Shown here in pieces: positions 44,659-52,857 of a stretch of DNA of 64,000 bases. Numbering within the stretch: the first letter of the stretch is position 1; each line of letters begins with the position of its first letter. The notes below the pieces were generated by a model. It had not been told where the DNA came from. It worked only from the letters and a program-made list of their open reading frames with translations, and searched no databases. Source of the stretch: an uncultured Dyadobacter sp. (GTDB lineage Bacteria; Bacteroidota; Bacteroidia; Cytophagales; Spirosomataceae); assembly GCF_946482605.1 (NCBI RefSeq), contig NZ_CAMLSE010000003.1, positions 248,001-312,000 of the forward strand. The letters are read 5' to 3'. Made by a program: the position numbers and the translations under genes.

Positions 44659-44687
44659 AAAAGGCAGCCGGGATTCGGCTGCCTTTT
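44659..44687. terminator. Bidirectional intrinsic terminator
   Basis: AAAAGGCAGCCG (44659-44670) and CGGCTGCCTTTT (44676-44687) form a perfect 12-bp stem with a 5-base loop and A/T runs on both sides. It ends the susCD operon on the plus strand and the small-protein operon on the minus strand. Confidence 0.85.
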
Positions 44688-45039
44688 ACAATTTTATGAT
44701 CAGGTCTGATCTTTTCTTCCGTATGTCCTTGTTCAAGGCTTTGATTTCCTTTTCAATCTCTCTGATTTCCGATGCCGCACAAGTATGCTCCGCTTGCCTT
44801 CTTCTCAGGTCTCCTATATTTTGGTTAGTGACCCACTTCCAATAGTAGAATTTGATATGTGCATACACGAAGTTGTAGGTCGCGTTTAAAACAAACCCGA
44901 TAAAAGGGCTGAATATCAAGATCCAGTCTTTTAGGATCGGATCTCTTATTTTGTTTGCTAAACTCGAAATAACAATGGAAACACCGGTTACCTTCGCCGC
45001 CTGCCTTTTCAAGGGAGCTGGCTGATCCGACAACTCCAA
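44686..45039 (-). CDS. Small membrane protein with C-terminal coiled coil, unknown
   Basis: 117 residues. It contains no internal Met at all; the only usable starts are TTG at 45039 (or 45033), 5 bp after the stop of the upstream gene, so translation is probably coupled. A basic, soluble front of about 38 residues is followed by a hydrophobic part (DWILIFSPFIGFVLNATYNFVYA, then HIKFYYWKWV), enough for one or two membrane passages, and a strongly charged C-terminal helix (about 75-117; EIREIEKEIKALNKDIRKKRSDL) likely to form a coiled coil. No family is recognised. It shares a promoter with the 66-residue protein before it. Confidence 0.6.
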   Translation of the reverse strand: MELSDQPAPLKRQAAKVTGVSIVISSLANKIRDPILKDWILIFSPFIGFVLNATYNFVYAHIKFYYWKWVTNQNIGDLRRRQAEHTCAASEIREIEKEIKALNKDIRKKRSDLIIKL

Positions 45040-45044
45040 TTGAA

Positions 45045-45245
45045 TTAACTAAGAACTTCGCTAAGCCTCTTTACCTGGCCTTTGTTGTATTTGCGGGTAA
45101 TCTGGGCGGATTTACCAGTCTTGATATTGATGACGGTTATCGCCTTATCGGTTACAACATTATAGAAGAACCTGACGATACTGGCTGATGCAATGGCTCC
45201 CGCCACCAGAATGACAATTGTAGAAAAGTTGTCTATTGCTTCCAT
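45045..45245 (-). CDS. Small single-pass membrane protein, unknown
   Basis: 66 residues from an ATG at 45245. One membrane helix (about 8-30, TIVILVAGAIASASIVRFFYNVV) is followed by a short basic domain, AITVINIKTGKSAQITRKYN then KGQVKRLSEVL, that looks like a beta-hairpin plus helix. Not recognised as a known family. First gene of a two-gene unit, with an exact -7 element 36 bp upstream and its partner starting 5 bp after its stop. The unit sits alone between two carbohydrate loci. Confidence 0.65.
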   Translation of the reverse strand: MEAIDNFSTIVILVAGAIASASIVRFFYNVVTDKAITVINIKTGKSAQITRKYNKGQVKRLSEVLS

Positions 45246-45280
45246 CTGACGAAATCTTAGATAATAGTGTGATTGATAAC

Positions 45281-45288
45281 CAAATGTA
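45281..45288 (-). promoter_or_regulatory. Candidate -7 element (TACATTTG) for the two-gene small-protein unit
   Basis: Exact TAnnTTTG on the minus strand, 36 bp before the ATG at 45245. It shows the pair has its own promoter, separate from the GH30 locus upstream. -33 not evident. Confidence 0.45.
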
Positions 45289-45351
45289 CCAAGAAGTTAG
45301 CGAAAACCGGATCGGTCATCAACTTTTTTTTACAAAAATCAATCCGATTTC

Positions 45352-46806
45352 CTATTTCCAAACCAGCGTAGCCACAGCATTAGGATCAATTGTGTAACTA
45401 AACTGGCTCTCGCCCATCGCAACGGTGAATTTTTTATTATCCGTTCCCTGATTCAAAATTACCAGCACTTTTGAACCGTCACCATTGATAAACGCCACGT
45501 GTTCGAGCTGGCTGGAAGCGCTGAGGTTGCCCGACTGCACCCGGAATGCCCCGGGGCGGACAAATTTCGACATATGCGCTATCGTATAATACTCCACATT
45601 TTTGGTAATACTGCCATTGGATGCAATGGTCACCACGCCCCGGCAATTGTCGCAGCCCTTGTTTTTCGGGCCGTCGTTTTCGTCCAGTGCGATGTTCCAT
45701 AACAACGCGTTTTTCGACCAATGGTTCGCCGTGCCGATGAAGATATTGGACATGTTCCATTTCAGATTGTCCGCAAAATTGGTGGCCCAGCGCCCGCCGG
45801 AGATCTCCGTAAAGTAAAGGCCCTTCTCCGGAAATTTCTGGTGCACCTCACCCATAGCCGACACATTTCCCCCATAAGCATGGAAGGCCGAACCGGCCAC
45901 ATACTGACTTGTTTTAGGGTCGCTCAGAATCGCGATTGGGTATCCGGGCCGGTCCCAGTTGTGGTCGTAAAGCAGTATTTTGGTTTTTATGGCACTGGTT
46001 TGAAAAAGTGGGCCCAGGTGATCCCTGATGAAGCCGTTCTGAGCCGCCGAATCCATGCCCATCGAGGGATAGGCCGCTTCGTGCAACGGCTCATTTTGCA
46101 CCGAAATCGCGTCAATCGCAATACCTTCCTTCTTGTAAGCGTCGAGATATTTGGTAAAATAATGCGCGTAGCTGCCATACCATTCCGGTTTCAGACTGCC
46201 TCCTGCCAGTTTGCCGTTCGTTTTCATCCACGCCGGTGCCGACCACGGTGTCGCCATGATCCTGATCGCCGGCTGTAAAGTAACCACCGATTTCAAAACC
46301 GGGACCAGGTCTTCCTGATCTTTTGAAATGGAAAACTTGCTCAATGCAGCATCGGTTTGTCCGGCAGGCAGGTCGTCGTATGTGAAATCTTCCAGGGAAA
46401 AATCAGAAGCACCCATGGTAATCCGTAAATAGCTGATCCCGATACCGTTTTGCGGATCAAAAAGATCTTTCAGCAAGTCGGCGCGCTGCGATGCATTCAG
46501 CTTTTTTTGGATGAGATAGGCTGAGGAACCTGTCATAGCCGCTCCGTAGCCTTCTATTTCCTGCAATTTCGTTGAAAAATCAATGGTAATCAGGTTTGCA
46601 GCGGGGGTGACCGAACCCGTTTTCACAATGGAAAGCGCGTTTTCACTTTTGAGCAATTTACTTTGCTGGCCATTCGTAACCCAAACCGCGACCTTGTTTG
46701 CAGTCGTATCGGAAGGCCGTGGATTATCAGTATCCGCCGGTTTTCCGGAACAGCTGCTCAATGCGGCTGTCAGACAGGCGACAGTCGCTATCAGAAATTT
46801 TCTCAT
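45352..46806 (-). CDS. Glycoside hydrolase family 30 lipoprotein (beta-1,6-glucanase/glucosylceramidase type)
   Basis: 484 residues. Lipobox LSSC gives Cys 19 as the anchor. The GH30 TIM barrel begins near 80 (IDFSTKLQEIEGYGAAMTGS). The proton donor is E239 in ISVQNEP and the nucleophile E334 in YFTEISGG; WSAPAWMKTN and HNWDRP are other family signatures, and the side beta-domain closes the protein (NAVATLVWK). Related enzymes from Bacteroides cut beta-1,6-glucan, others remove glucose or other sugars from lipids or chains. It follows susC and susD on the same strand (81 bp after susD), so it is likely the surface enzyme that feeds that pair. Beta-1,6-glucan as substrate is inference. Confidence 0.93.
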   Translation of the reverse strand: MRKFLIATVACLTAALSSCSGKPADTDNPRPSDTTANKVAVWVTNGQQSKLLKSENALSIVKTGSVTPAANLITIDFSTKLQEIEGYGAAMTGSSAYLIQKKLNASQRADLLKDLFDPQNGIGISYLRITMGASDFSLEDFTYDDLPAGQTDAALSKFSISKDQEDLVPVLKSVVTLQPAIRIMATPWSAPAWMKTNGKLAGGSLKPEWYGSYAHYFTKYLDAYKKEGIAIDAISVQNEPLHEAAYPSMGMDSAAQNGFIRDHLGPLFQTSAIKTKILLYDHNWDRPGYPIAILSDPKTSQYVAGSAFHAYGGNVSAMGEVHQKFPEKGLYFTEISGGRWATNFADNLKWNMSNIFIGTANHWSKNALLWNIALDENDGPKNKGCDNCRGVVTIASNGSITKNVEYYTIAHMSKFVRPGAFRVQSGNLSASSQLEHVAFINGDGSKVLVILNQGTDNKKFTVAMGESQFSYTIDPNAVATLVWK

Positions 46807-46887
46807 GGATTTGGTTTAAAATGAAGGTCATGCCAAAAACGGGCACATTACAAAACGCCCCCGTTCGGCATGACCTGGTTTGTTTTC

Positions 46888-48354
46888 CTAGTAACCGCTA
46901 TTTTGTTTCAGATTGGCATTTTTATCGATCTCGCCCTGTGGTATAGGCCACAGCAACTTGGTTTCGGTGAGATTGTATTTCAGGCTGTTGCCTGCACCGT
47001 CCTTCACCGCTCCCATCACCTGGACCGCCCTTCCTGTGCGCAAGAGATCATACCAGCGCTGCCCCTCGAATGCAAGCTCCAACCGGCGCTCCTTTTCAAT
47101 CGCCAGCCGCATTGCCGACTGGTCTGCTGCCGTGGTCGCGGCGAGTTTGGCACGCGTCCGGATCTGATTGACCAGGGTGCGGGCACCAGCCAGATCGCCC
47201 GTTTCATTCAAAGCTTCGGCTTTCAAAAGCAGTACGTCCGCCAGACGGTACATGATGATGTTCTGGGAAGCGTCGGTGTTGCGCATTTTGTACGCGAAGG
47301 GGAATTGCGTCAGTCCCCAGTATTTATCCGACCATTTGCCGGTTACATTGGCAGTAAAAATTGTGGATGCCTTTCGCACCACATCCTTTTCATCGTCAAA
47401 TGCTTTCAACAGGTCGTTGGAAGGTGTGTTGAACTTCTTCCAGTCGGTACCATAGAACATGGACGAGCCCCAGTTTCCCCCGGTTGACCAGTCTTCAAAA
47501 TTCAGTTCAAAGATAGCCTCCGCACTGTTTTCATGCTTACCATCCCAAAGGTCCTCGAAGTTGGGCAGTAATGTATAGCCCAGGGCGATCACTTTATCGG
47601 CATTTGTTTTCACCTTTTCCCAATCCTTCCTCGTCGCGTGAACCTTTGCGAGCAAGGTATGCACCGCGCCCGGCGTAACGGTCATCTTGTCGGGCCCTGT
47701 CTTGGGAACTGCCGGCACAGCCTCATCCAGGTCTTTGATGATCTGGGCATACACCTCTTCGGCTGAGCTTCTCGCCGGATAGAGTTGACCGTAAATCTCC
47801 TCGACATTGGATGAAGTAATAGTAGGCAGCTCATCCACTACCAGCGGAACATCTCCGTAAATACGTACCAGGTCGAAGTAAGCGCGCGCCCTGATGAACT
47901 TTGCCTCTCCGACCATCTGCGCCTTTCGCGCGTCCGACAATCCGCCAGCCGTCACCTTGGGTACATTGGCGATGATCGAATTGGCGCTCGCAATGTGGTT
48001 ATACAAATACTGCCAGTCCCTGGCCGCGACCGCGTTGGTCGAGAGGATCCGGAATTCATCGACTTCAAACCAGGCGGCATTATCCGCACCCGCATAGGAG
48101 TTGTCGGATTGCCCGTCGCCCAGGATGAAGTAATCCATCACATAATATTCCGCCGAACCATTCTTGAAAATCGAATAGCTGCCCGCCAGTGCAGCCTCGG
48201 CACTGGCGGCGTCCTTAATGGCCGAACCCGCCGTTCCGGTCCCGCTTCCTCCCACCACGGTTTGAGAAACCGGCTGTAAATCAAGTTGATCCTGGCAGGC
48301 CAGCAGCAGCATCGACGAGCCCAGCAAAAGCGCTATATAATTGATCTTTTTCAT
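46888..48354 (-). CDS. SusD/RagB family surface glycan-binding lipoprotein
   Basis: 488 residues. Signal ending LLLAC, Cys 20, followed by QDQLDLQPVSQTV. Landmarks: MVGEAKFIRARAYFDLVRIYG, a MYRLADVLLLKAEALNETG segment, KERRLELAFEGQRWYDLLRTG and the closing LLWPIPQGEIDKNANLKQNSGY. Partner of the SusC 12 bp upstream and followed by the GH30 enzyme. Together they form a compact three-gene uptake locus. Confidence 0.95.
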   Translation of the reverse strand: MKKINYIALLLGSSMLLLACQDQLDLQPVSQTVVGGSGTGTAGSAIKDAASAEAALAGSYSIFKNGSAEYYVMDYFILGDGQSDNSYAGADNAAWFEVDEFRILSTNAVAARDWQYLYNHIASANSIIANVPKVTAGGLSDARKAQMVGEAKFIRARAYFDLVRIYGDVPLVVDELPTITSSNVEEIYGQLYPARSSAEEVYAQIIKDLDEAVPAVPKTGPDKMTVTPGAVHTLLAKVHATRKDWEKVKTNADKVIALGYTLLPNFEDLWDGKHENSAEAIFELNFEDWSTGGNWGSSMFYGTDWKKFNTPSNDLLKAFDDEKDVVRKASTIFTANVTGKWSDKYWGLTQFPFAYKMRNTDASQNIIMYRLADVLLLKAEALNETGDLAGARTLVNQIRTRAKLAATTAADQSAMRLAIEKERRLELAFEGQRWYDLLRTGRAVQVMGAVKDGAGNSLKYNLTETKLLWPIPQGEIDKNANLKQNSGY

Positions 48355-48366
48355 GTGATTCCTGAA

Positions 48367-51333
48367 TTAAAACTGAACATTAAGACCTGCCACAAATGCA
48401 CGGGAAACCGGGTAAGTCCCGTAGTCGATCCCCAGGGTAGCGCCACTTGATGTAAATGCATTCACCTCAGGATCAAACCCTTTGTATTTGGTAAGGGTAA
48501 ACAGGTTTTGGGCGGTCAGGTAAATGGTGGCCCTGCTCAACTTGATTTTATTCGCAAACTCCTTGTTGAGCGCATAGGAGATGGTCGCGCTTTTCATCCG
48601 GAGGAACGACGCGTTTTCGACGAATCGGGATGAGATCAGGGAGTTGTTCACGTTTCCGTCCGTGGCCCTGGGGATATCGGTGATATCGCCGGCCTTTTGC
48701 CAGCGTCTCAGCACCTCGGTCGACTGGTTCTTGCTGTCATACATCCCTTCCGTTTCCAGCCTTGAAGCATTAAAAGCCTTGTTTCCCTGCGAGCCCTGGA
48801 AGAGGAACGACAGACTGAAACTCTTGTAGGTCAGGTTGTTATTCATCCCGTAGGTAAACTTCGGCTGCGCGGAACCAAGCACAGTGCGGTCGGAAGGCGA
48901 GAAATTACCATCTCCATTGACGTCCTTGTAGATCATATCGCCGGTTTCAGGATTGACGCCCTCCGCAATGTATCCATAAAAAGTCCCCAAGGAAGCACCC
49001 TCTTGCAGAATGATGATCTGGTCGCTCCGTCCCTCGACATCCGCATAGCGATAGATCTTGCTCAACTGCAGTTCCTTGATTTTATTCCGGTTAAAAGCAA
49101 TGTTGAAGTCCGTGGTCCATTGGAAATCGGATTTATCGAAATTAACGGTCGACAAAACGAATTCGAGCCCCTTGTTTTCCAGCTTACCCGAGTTCCTCGG
49201 CATGTAAGTGTAGCCGCTGGTATTCGGCAATGGTACATTCAGCAGCAGGTCATTCGTCTTTTTGAGGTAGGCGTCAGCTGTAAAAGTGACGCGCCCTTGC
49301 AGCATGCTCAGGTCGATACCAATGTTCGTTTGTGTGGTCGTTTCCCATCTCAGGTCGGGGTTGGGCGCGTAGGTAGGCGGCGTCACGGCTGGTCCGGAGG
49401 GTGGAACTGTCGGCGTTCGTCGCGTGTAGGTGTTCAGCCCGTAGGAGGCGTAATTCGCCAAACCTTCCTGGTTACCGTTCTGGCCCCATCCCCCGCGCAA
49501 TTTCAGGTCACTGATGAACTTCATATCTTCCATAAACGGCTCGGCAGAAATGCGCCATCCGGCAGACACCGAGGGGAAAAAGCCCCATTGGTTCCCTTTT
49601 GCCAGCTTTGATGAACCGTCGGCCCTGAAATTGGCCGTGATCAGATACTTACTGTCGAAGTTGTACATCAGCCGTCCCAGGTAAGAATTCAGGAACCATT
49701 CCGATTGCTCGGTATAGGCGTCGGTGATTTCATTGGCCGCATTGATCGTTTTCACGACGCCGTCGGAAGGAAAATCACGTCCTGCGATGTAAGAGTTATT
49801 CCAGTTGTTTTTCTGGACCGTCGTACCGGCAAGGACCGAAAATTCGTGCTTTTCGACCTTCTTTTCATAGTTGAGCGTATTCTCCCAAAGATAGGTGAAC
49901 GAGTTGCTCCGGGTGGCGTTCCCAAGCCCATGAGTGCTTCCGTTACTGCCCCAGCCTTCCGTGGTCCGGTAAGGGTCCAGATAATAGTCGTTGGAATGGT
50001 TCATGTAGTCGATCCCGAAATTGGAGCGTGCCACCAGGCCTTTCGCCAATGTCAGATCACCGGCCACGTTACCGAAAATCCGGTTATCCTTCGCTGCCTG
50101 CGTAGGCCCGTACATGGCGGCCAGTGGGTTATCCCAGCCGGCTTTGAGTGGGTTGGTCGTAAAGATAGTGCCTCTTACCGAGTCCTGCGCATACACGCCC
50201 ATGATGGGAGGAGCACCCAATGCACCCAGAACCACCGCATTACGGCCCGCATTATTGTTATCCTTCACATCCCTGATCCTCGCATTGGCATAGCTGACAT
50301 TGGTCGTCAGCTTGAACCAGCTTTTGATCTGATTGTCGAGGTTCATACGAAAAGAATACCGCTTGTAGCTTGCAGGCTTGATGATCCCGTCGTCCTTCGA
50401 AATGGCTCCGGACACAAAGTACCTGTTCTTGTCGGTGCCGCCGGAGAACGAAAGCTGGTAATTCTGGTTATGTCCTGTCGTAAAAACCTCCTTGTTCCAA
50501 TCGGTAGTTTGGCTGCCCACCGTCACATTGTTGCCCATTTCATTCATCAGGTCGGCATACTGCTGCGGATTGAGCACATTGATCTTTTTGGCTATATTGG
50601 AAAATCCGTAATAGGCCCCGAAGCTTACCTGAGACTGATTGGCCTTTCCCCTTTTAGTCGTCACGATCACCACCCCGTTGGAGGCTCTTGCCCCGTAAAT
50701 GGCTGCGGACGAAGCATCCTTCAATACCTGGATGCTTTCGATATCGTTCACGTTCAGATCCCGCGTATCCATGGTCGGAACGCCATCGATGACGTACAGC
50801 GGCTCGTTACCCGCCTGCACCGACGTGGCGCCGCGCACCCGGATGGACAATGCACTTCCGGGCTTTCCCGATGGCTGCGTTACCTGCACACCCGCGGCCT
50901 TTCCCTGTAATGCCTGGGCTGCCTGCAAAATAGGCCGCTCTTCGATATCTTTCGTATCCACCGAAGCGATCGACGTCGTGACATCGCCGCGCTTCTGAGT
51001 ACCATAACCGATCACCACAACCTCGTCCAGATTTCTCAGGTCCGCGGTAAGCGTGACATCGATCTGTGTCTGGCTCCCCACCGTAATCTCCTGGGTGCCG
51101 TAACCGATAAATGAAACGACCAGCACAGCCTGTCCGTTGGGCACCCCGATCGAATAGTTCCCGTCCACATCCGTTACAGTTCCCGATTGCGTCCCCTTCA
51201 CCAGAACACTCGCACCGGGCAGTGTCTGCTGCTGCTGATCCCTGATCACACCTTTCACGACAATATCCTGGCCGTGGGCCAAACCGATTACCGCGAAAAT
51301 CATGGCAATGAACATCGTAACTCTCTTTCCCAT
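48367..51333 (-). CDS. SusC/RagA family TonB-linked outer-membrane transporter
   Basis: 988 residues. Signal peptide (about 1-21, ending AHGQ), carboxypeptidase-regulatory-like domain (about 22-100; GASVLVKGTQSGTVTDVDG), TonB-box region DEVVVIGYGTQKRGDVT, plug domain (RVRGATSVQAGNEPLYVIDG; VLKDASSAAIYGARASNG) and a barrel ending in GLNVQF. First gene of susC-susD-GH30, with a well-formed promoter 60-90 bp upstream. The transposase-like 7TM regulator gene ends 330 bp upstream on the same strand and is its likely controller. Confidence 0.96.
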   Translation of the reverse strand: MGKRVTMFIAMIFAVIGLAHGQDIVVKGVIRDQQQQTLPGASVLVKGTQSGTVTDVDGNYSIGVPNGQAVLVVSFIGYGTQEITVGSQTQIDVTLTADLRNLDEVVVIGYGTQKRGDVTTSIASVDTKDIEERPILQAAQALQGKAAGVQVTQPSGKPGSALSIRVRGATSVQAGNEPLYVIDGVPTMDTRDLNVNDIESIQVLKDASSAAIYGARASNGVVIVTTKRGKANQSQVSFGAYYGFSNIAKKINVLNPQQYADLMNEMGNNVTVGSQTTDWNKEVFTTGHNQNYQLSFSGGTDKNRYFVSGAISKDDGIIKPASYKRYSFRMNLDNQIKSWFKLTTNVSYANARIRDVKDNNNAGRNAVVLGALGAPPIMGVYAQDSVRGTIFTTNPLKAGWDNPLAAMYGPTQAAKDNRIFGNVAGDLTLAKGLVARSNFGIDYMNHSNDYYLDPYRTTEGWGSNGSTHGLGNATRSNSFTYLWENTLNYEKKVEKHEFSVLAGTTVQKNNWNNSYIAGRDFPSDGVVKTINAANEITDAYTEQSEWFLNSYLGRLMYNFDSKYLITANFRADGSSKLAKGNQWGFFPSVSAGWRISAEPFMEDMKFISDLKLRGGWGQNGNQEGLANYASYGLNTYTRRTPTVPPSGPAVTPPTYAPNPDLRWETTTQTNIGIDLSMLQGRVTFTADAYLKKTNDLLLNVPLPNTSGYTYMPRNSGKLENKGLEFVLSTVNFDKSDFQWTTDFNIAFNRNKIKELQLSKIYRYADVEGRSDQIIILQEGASLGTFYGYIAEGVNPETGDMIYKDVNGDGNFSPSDRTVLGSAQPKFTYGMNNNLTYKSFSLSFLFQGSQGNKAFNASRLETEGMYDSKNQSTEVLRRWQKAGDITDIPRATDGNVNNSLISSRFVENASFLRMKSATISYALNKEFANKIKLSRATIYLTAQNLFTLTKYKGFDPEVNAFTSSGATLGIDYGTYPVSRAFVAGLNVQF

Positions 51334-51663
51334 AATTTGTTAATGAATTGTTGGTAATTTATTTGATAATTTCTAGGACAATTCCATGCAGCAAATTTAG
51401 GTATACTTTGGTAAAGTCAATGCAAAGATTTTTTCATAAAATGCTGTAAAATAGACACTTACGAACATATTGATACGGTTTAACCCCGCAACTGAAACGA
51501 CCCGATTTGCCTGATTTACAAGCGATGAGAAGCACTTTTGCCGGAAACGAGATCGTGAAGCTGATACGCCTGCAAACCGGCAGGTTTTTACACAAAAAAT
51601 TTGCCAGAAGCCGGCATCAGACCCCAAAATGGAAGCGGATGATGAAAAAATTTACGAGGGCGG
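51334..51663. other. Gene-free region before the susC-susD-GH30 operon
   Basis: 330 bp with no credible gene. It contains the promoter at 51392-51420 and an inverted repeat ACTTT-GGT-AAAGT (51405-51417) lying exactly within the promoter spacer, where a bound protein could block or modulate the polymerase. A short GC hairpin (CCTGC...GCAGG then T5, near 51569-51588) is on the opposite strand to the genes. Confidence 0.5.
51392..51420 (-). promoter_or_regulatory. Promoter of the susC-susD-GH30 operon
   Basis: Minus strand: TTG (51420-51418), 18-bp spacer, TAAATTTG (51399-51392), an exact -7 match, about 60 bp before the susC ATG. Confidence 0.5.
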
Positions 51664-52857
51664 TCAGGCGGGTTCCAGGGAATGGTCGAGGACCAACAAG
51701 CTCCACCCCTCGCCCGATTTGGATGCGGCGATCTCCTTGCGCCGGTCATGCATGACTTTTTTGATCCTGCTCGCATAGGCCCAGCAGGTGCTTTGCCGGA
51801 TGGAAAGGATCTCGGACAACTTGTGGGAAGAAATTTTGCCTTTGGTCGTGTATATCAAAAAGACCATGTAAAATGCCTTATTGATCGGAATTCTCGTATT
51901 CTGGAACACAGTGTGTGATATAACGGATTCGTCGTAGTCACACTTCGCACACCTCCTGCTGTATGGGGTATGTCCATGAAAATAATGATCGTGCGAGCAT
52001 TTCCGGCATTCGTAATGGTCCTTTTCCGTGTCATTACCCCATTTCATTCCCGCCAGGAACCTGAAACAGCTCTCATTGTCGGGATATATTTTACTGAATT
52101 CCTCAAAATTCACTTCCGTAGACATCACCCTTGCCTGGGTCACTTTCGCCACATCGGTATGTAACGCCTCATTATCCTTTTCCAGCAGCAGGTTCATTTG
52201 GAGGATCTCTTCTTTCTGTTTCTGCAACAATGCATTGACCTGGGTCAATTCCTGATTTTGCGCCTCGATAATCTCCGACTTTTCGAGCACTTCCCTGGTA
52301 CGCTCCTGCACCTGCGATTCAAGCCGTACCGTCAGCGAATCTTTCAGCTTCTCATTCAATTGCATCTGATGAATGATCTGCCTTTGCGCCTTATCCTTCT
52401 TCTTTTTCAACACCCGTACCTTATCGCCGATCGCGAACGACAGGAAGATCATCTCGATCACAAAACAGATGCTCAGACTGTAATAAGTAACGACACCGAA
52501 GTTCAGTCCTTCGACATGCAGCATCAGTAACAATTTGTGTATGAACCCGATAGAAAGGAAAGTATATCCCAGAACGAAGAACCGGGCCGGGTGATACCCC
52601 TGCTTGTAAATGTAGACCCCGGTGTAAAAGGCCACCGCGAGCGGTACCAGCTCCACGAATTTGTAACTGAACCAGTTGGTGTCGAAAATAAAGCAGACGG
52701 CAAAGAAAAGCGTCCGCAATATCATGACCAGAATGATAAAACGATCCAGCCTCGGGGCTTTTTTATGGGTATAAAGCAGCGTTCTGGTAAACTGCAATGC
52801 AAAGACTGATCCCGTACAAGGCAATGCCGTAAGCGTACTGATTCCAATCGGGTGCAT
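51664..52857 (-). CDS. 7TMR-DISM regulator, C-terminal part: membrane helices, coiled coil, IS1595-type zinc ribbon and HTH
   Basis: This frame continues the gene that starts at 53620 after a +1 shift near 52801; the useful part begins at about 52800 and has 378 codons. It shows the rest of the 7TM domain (ALQFTRTLLYTHKKAPRLDR and five or six hydrophobic segments), a long charged coiled coil (about 100 residues, KKKKDKAQRQIIHQMQLNEK onward), then a segment with all marks of the IS1595/ISXO2 transposase N-terminus: CFRFLAGMKWGND, CRKC, CAKC, HTVFQNTRIPINKAFYMVFL and KISSHKLSEILSIRQSTCWA. No DDE catalytic domain follows. Read as a membrane sensor with a borrowed DNA-binding module, probably controlling susC-susD-GH30. 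Broken gene or sequence error both possible. Confidence 0.75.
   Translation of the reverse strand: MHPIGISTLTALPCTGSVFALQFTRTLLYTHKKAPRLDRFIILVMILRTLFFAVCFIFDTNWFSYKFVELVPLAVAFYTGVYIYKQGYHPARFFVLGYTFLSIGFIHKLLLMLHVEGLNFGVVTYYSLSICFVIEMIFLSFAIGDKVRVLKKKKDKAQRQIIHQMQLNEKLKDSLTVRLESQVQERTREVLEKSEIIEAQNQELTQVNALLQKQKEEILQMNLLLEKDNEALHTDVAKVTQARVMSTEVNFEEFSKIYPDNESCFRFLAGMKWGNDTEKDHYECRKCSHDHYFHGHTPYSRRCAKCDYDESVISHTVFQNTRIPINKAFYMVFLIYTTKGKISSHKLSEILSIRQSTCWAYASRIKKVMHDRRKEIAASKSGEGWSLLVLDHSLEPA

Noticed and set aside
51664..52100. Remnant of an IS1595 insertion sequence
   Set aside because: No terminal inverted repeats or target duplication seen, and the zinc-ribbon segment is in frame with the coiled coil and membrane domain, so a fused module is more likely than a nearby insertion.
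52798..52806. Programmed +1 frameshift as in release factor 2
   Set aside because: The CTT-T slip sequence is present but is followed by TGC, not a slow stop codon, and no upstream Shine-Dalgarno-like stimulator is placed correctly. A sequence error or mutation is simpler.
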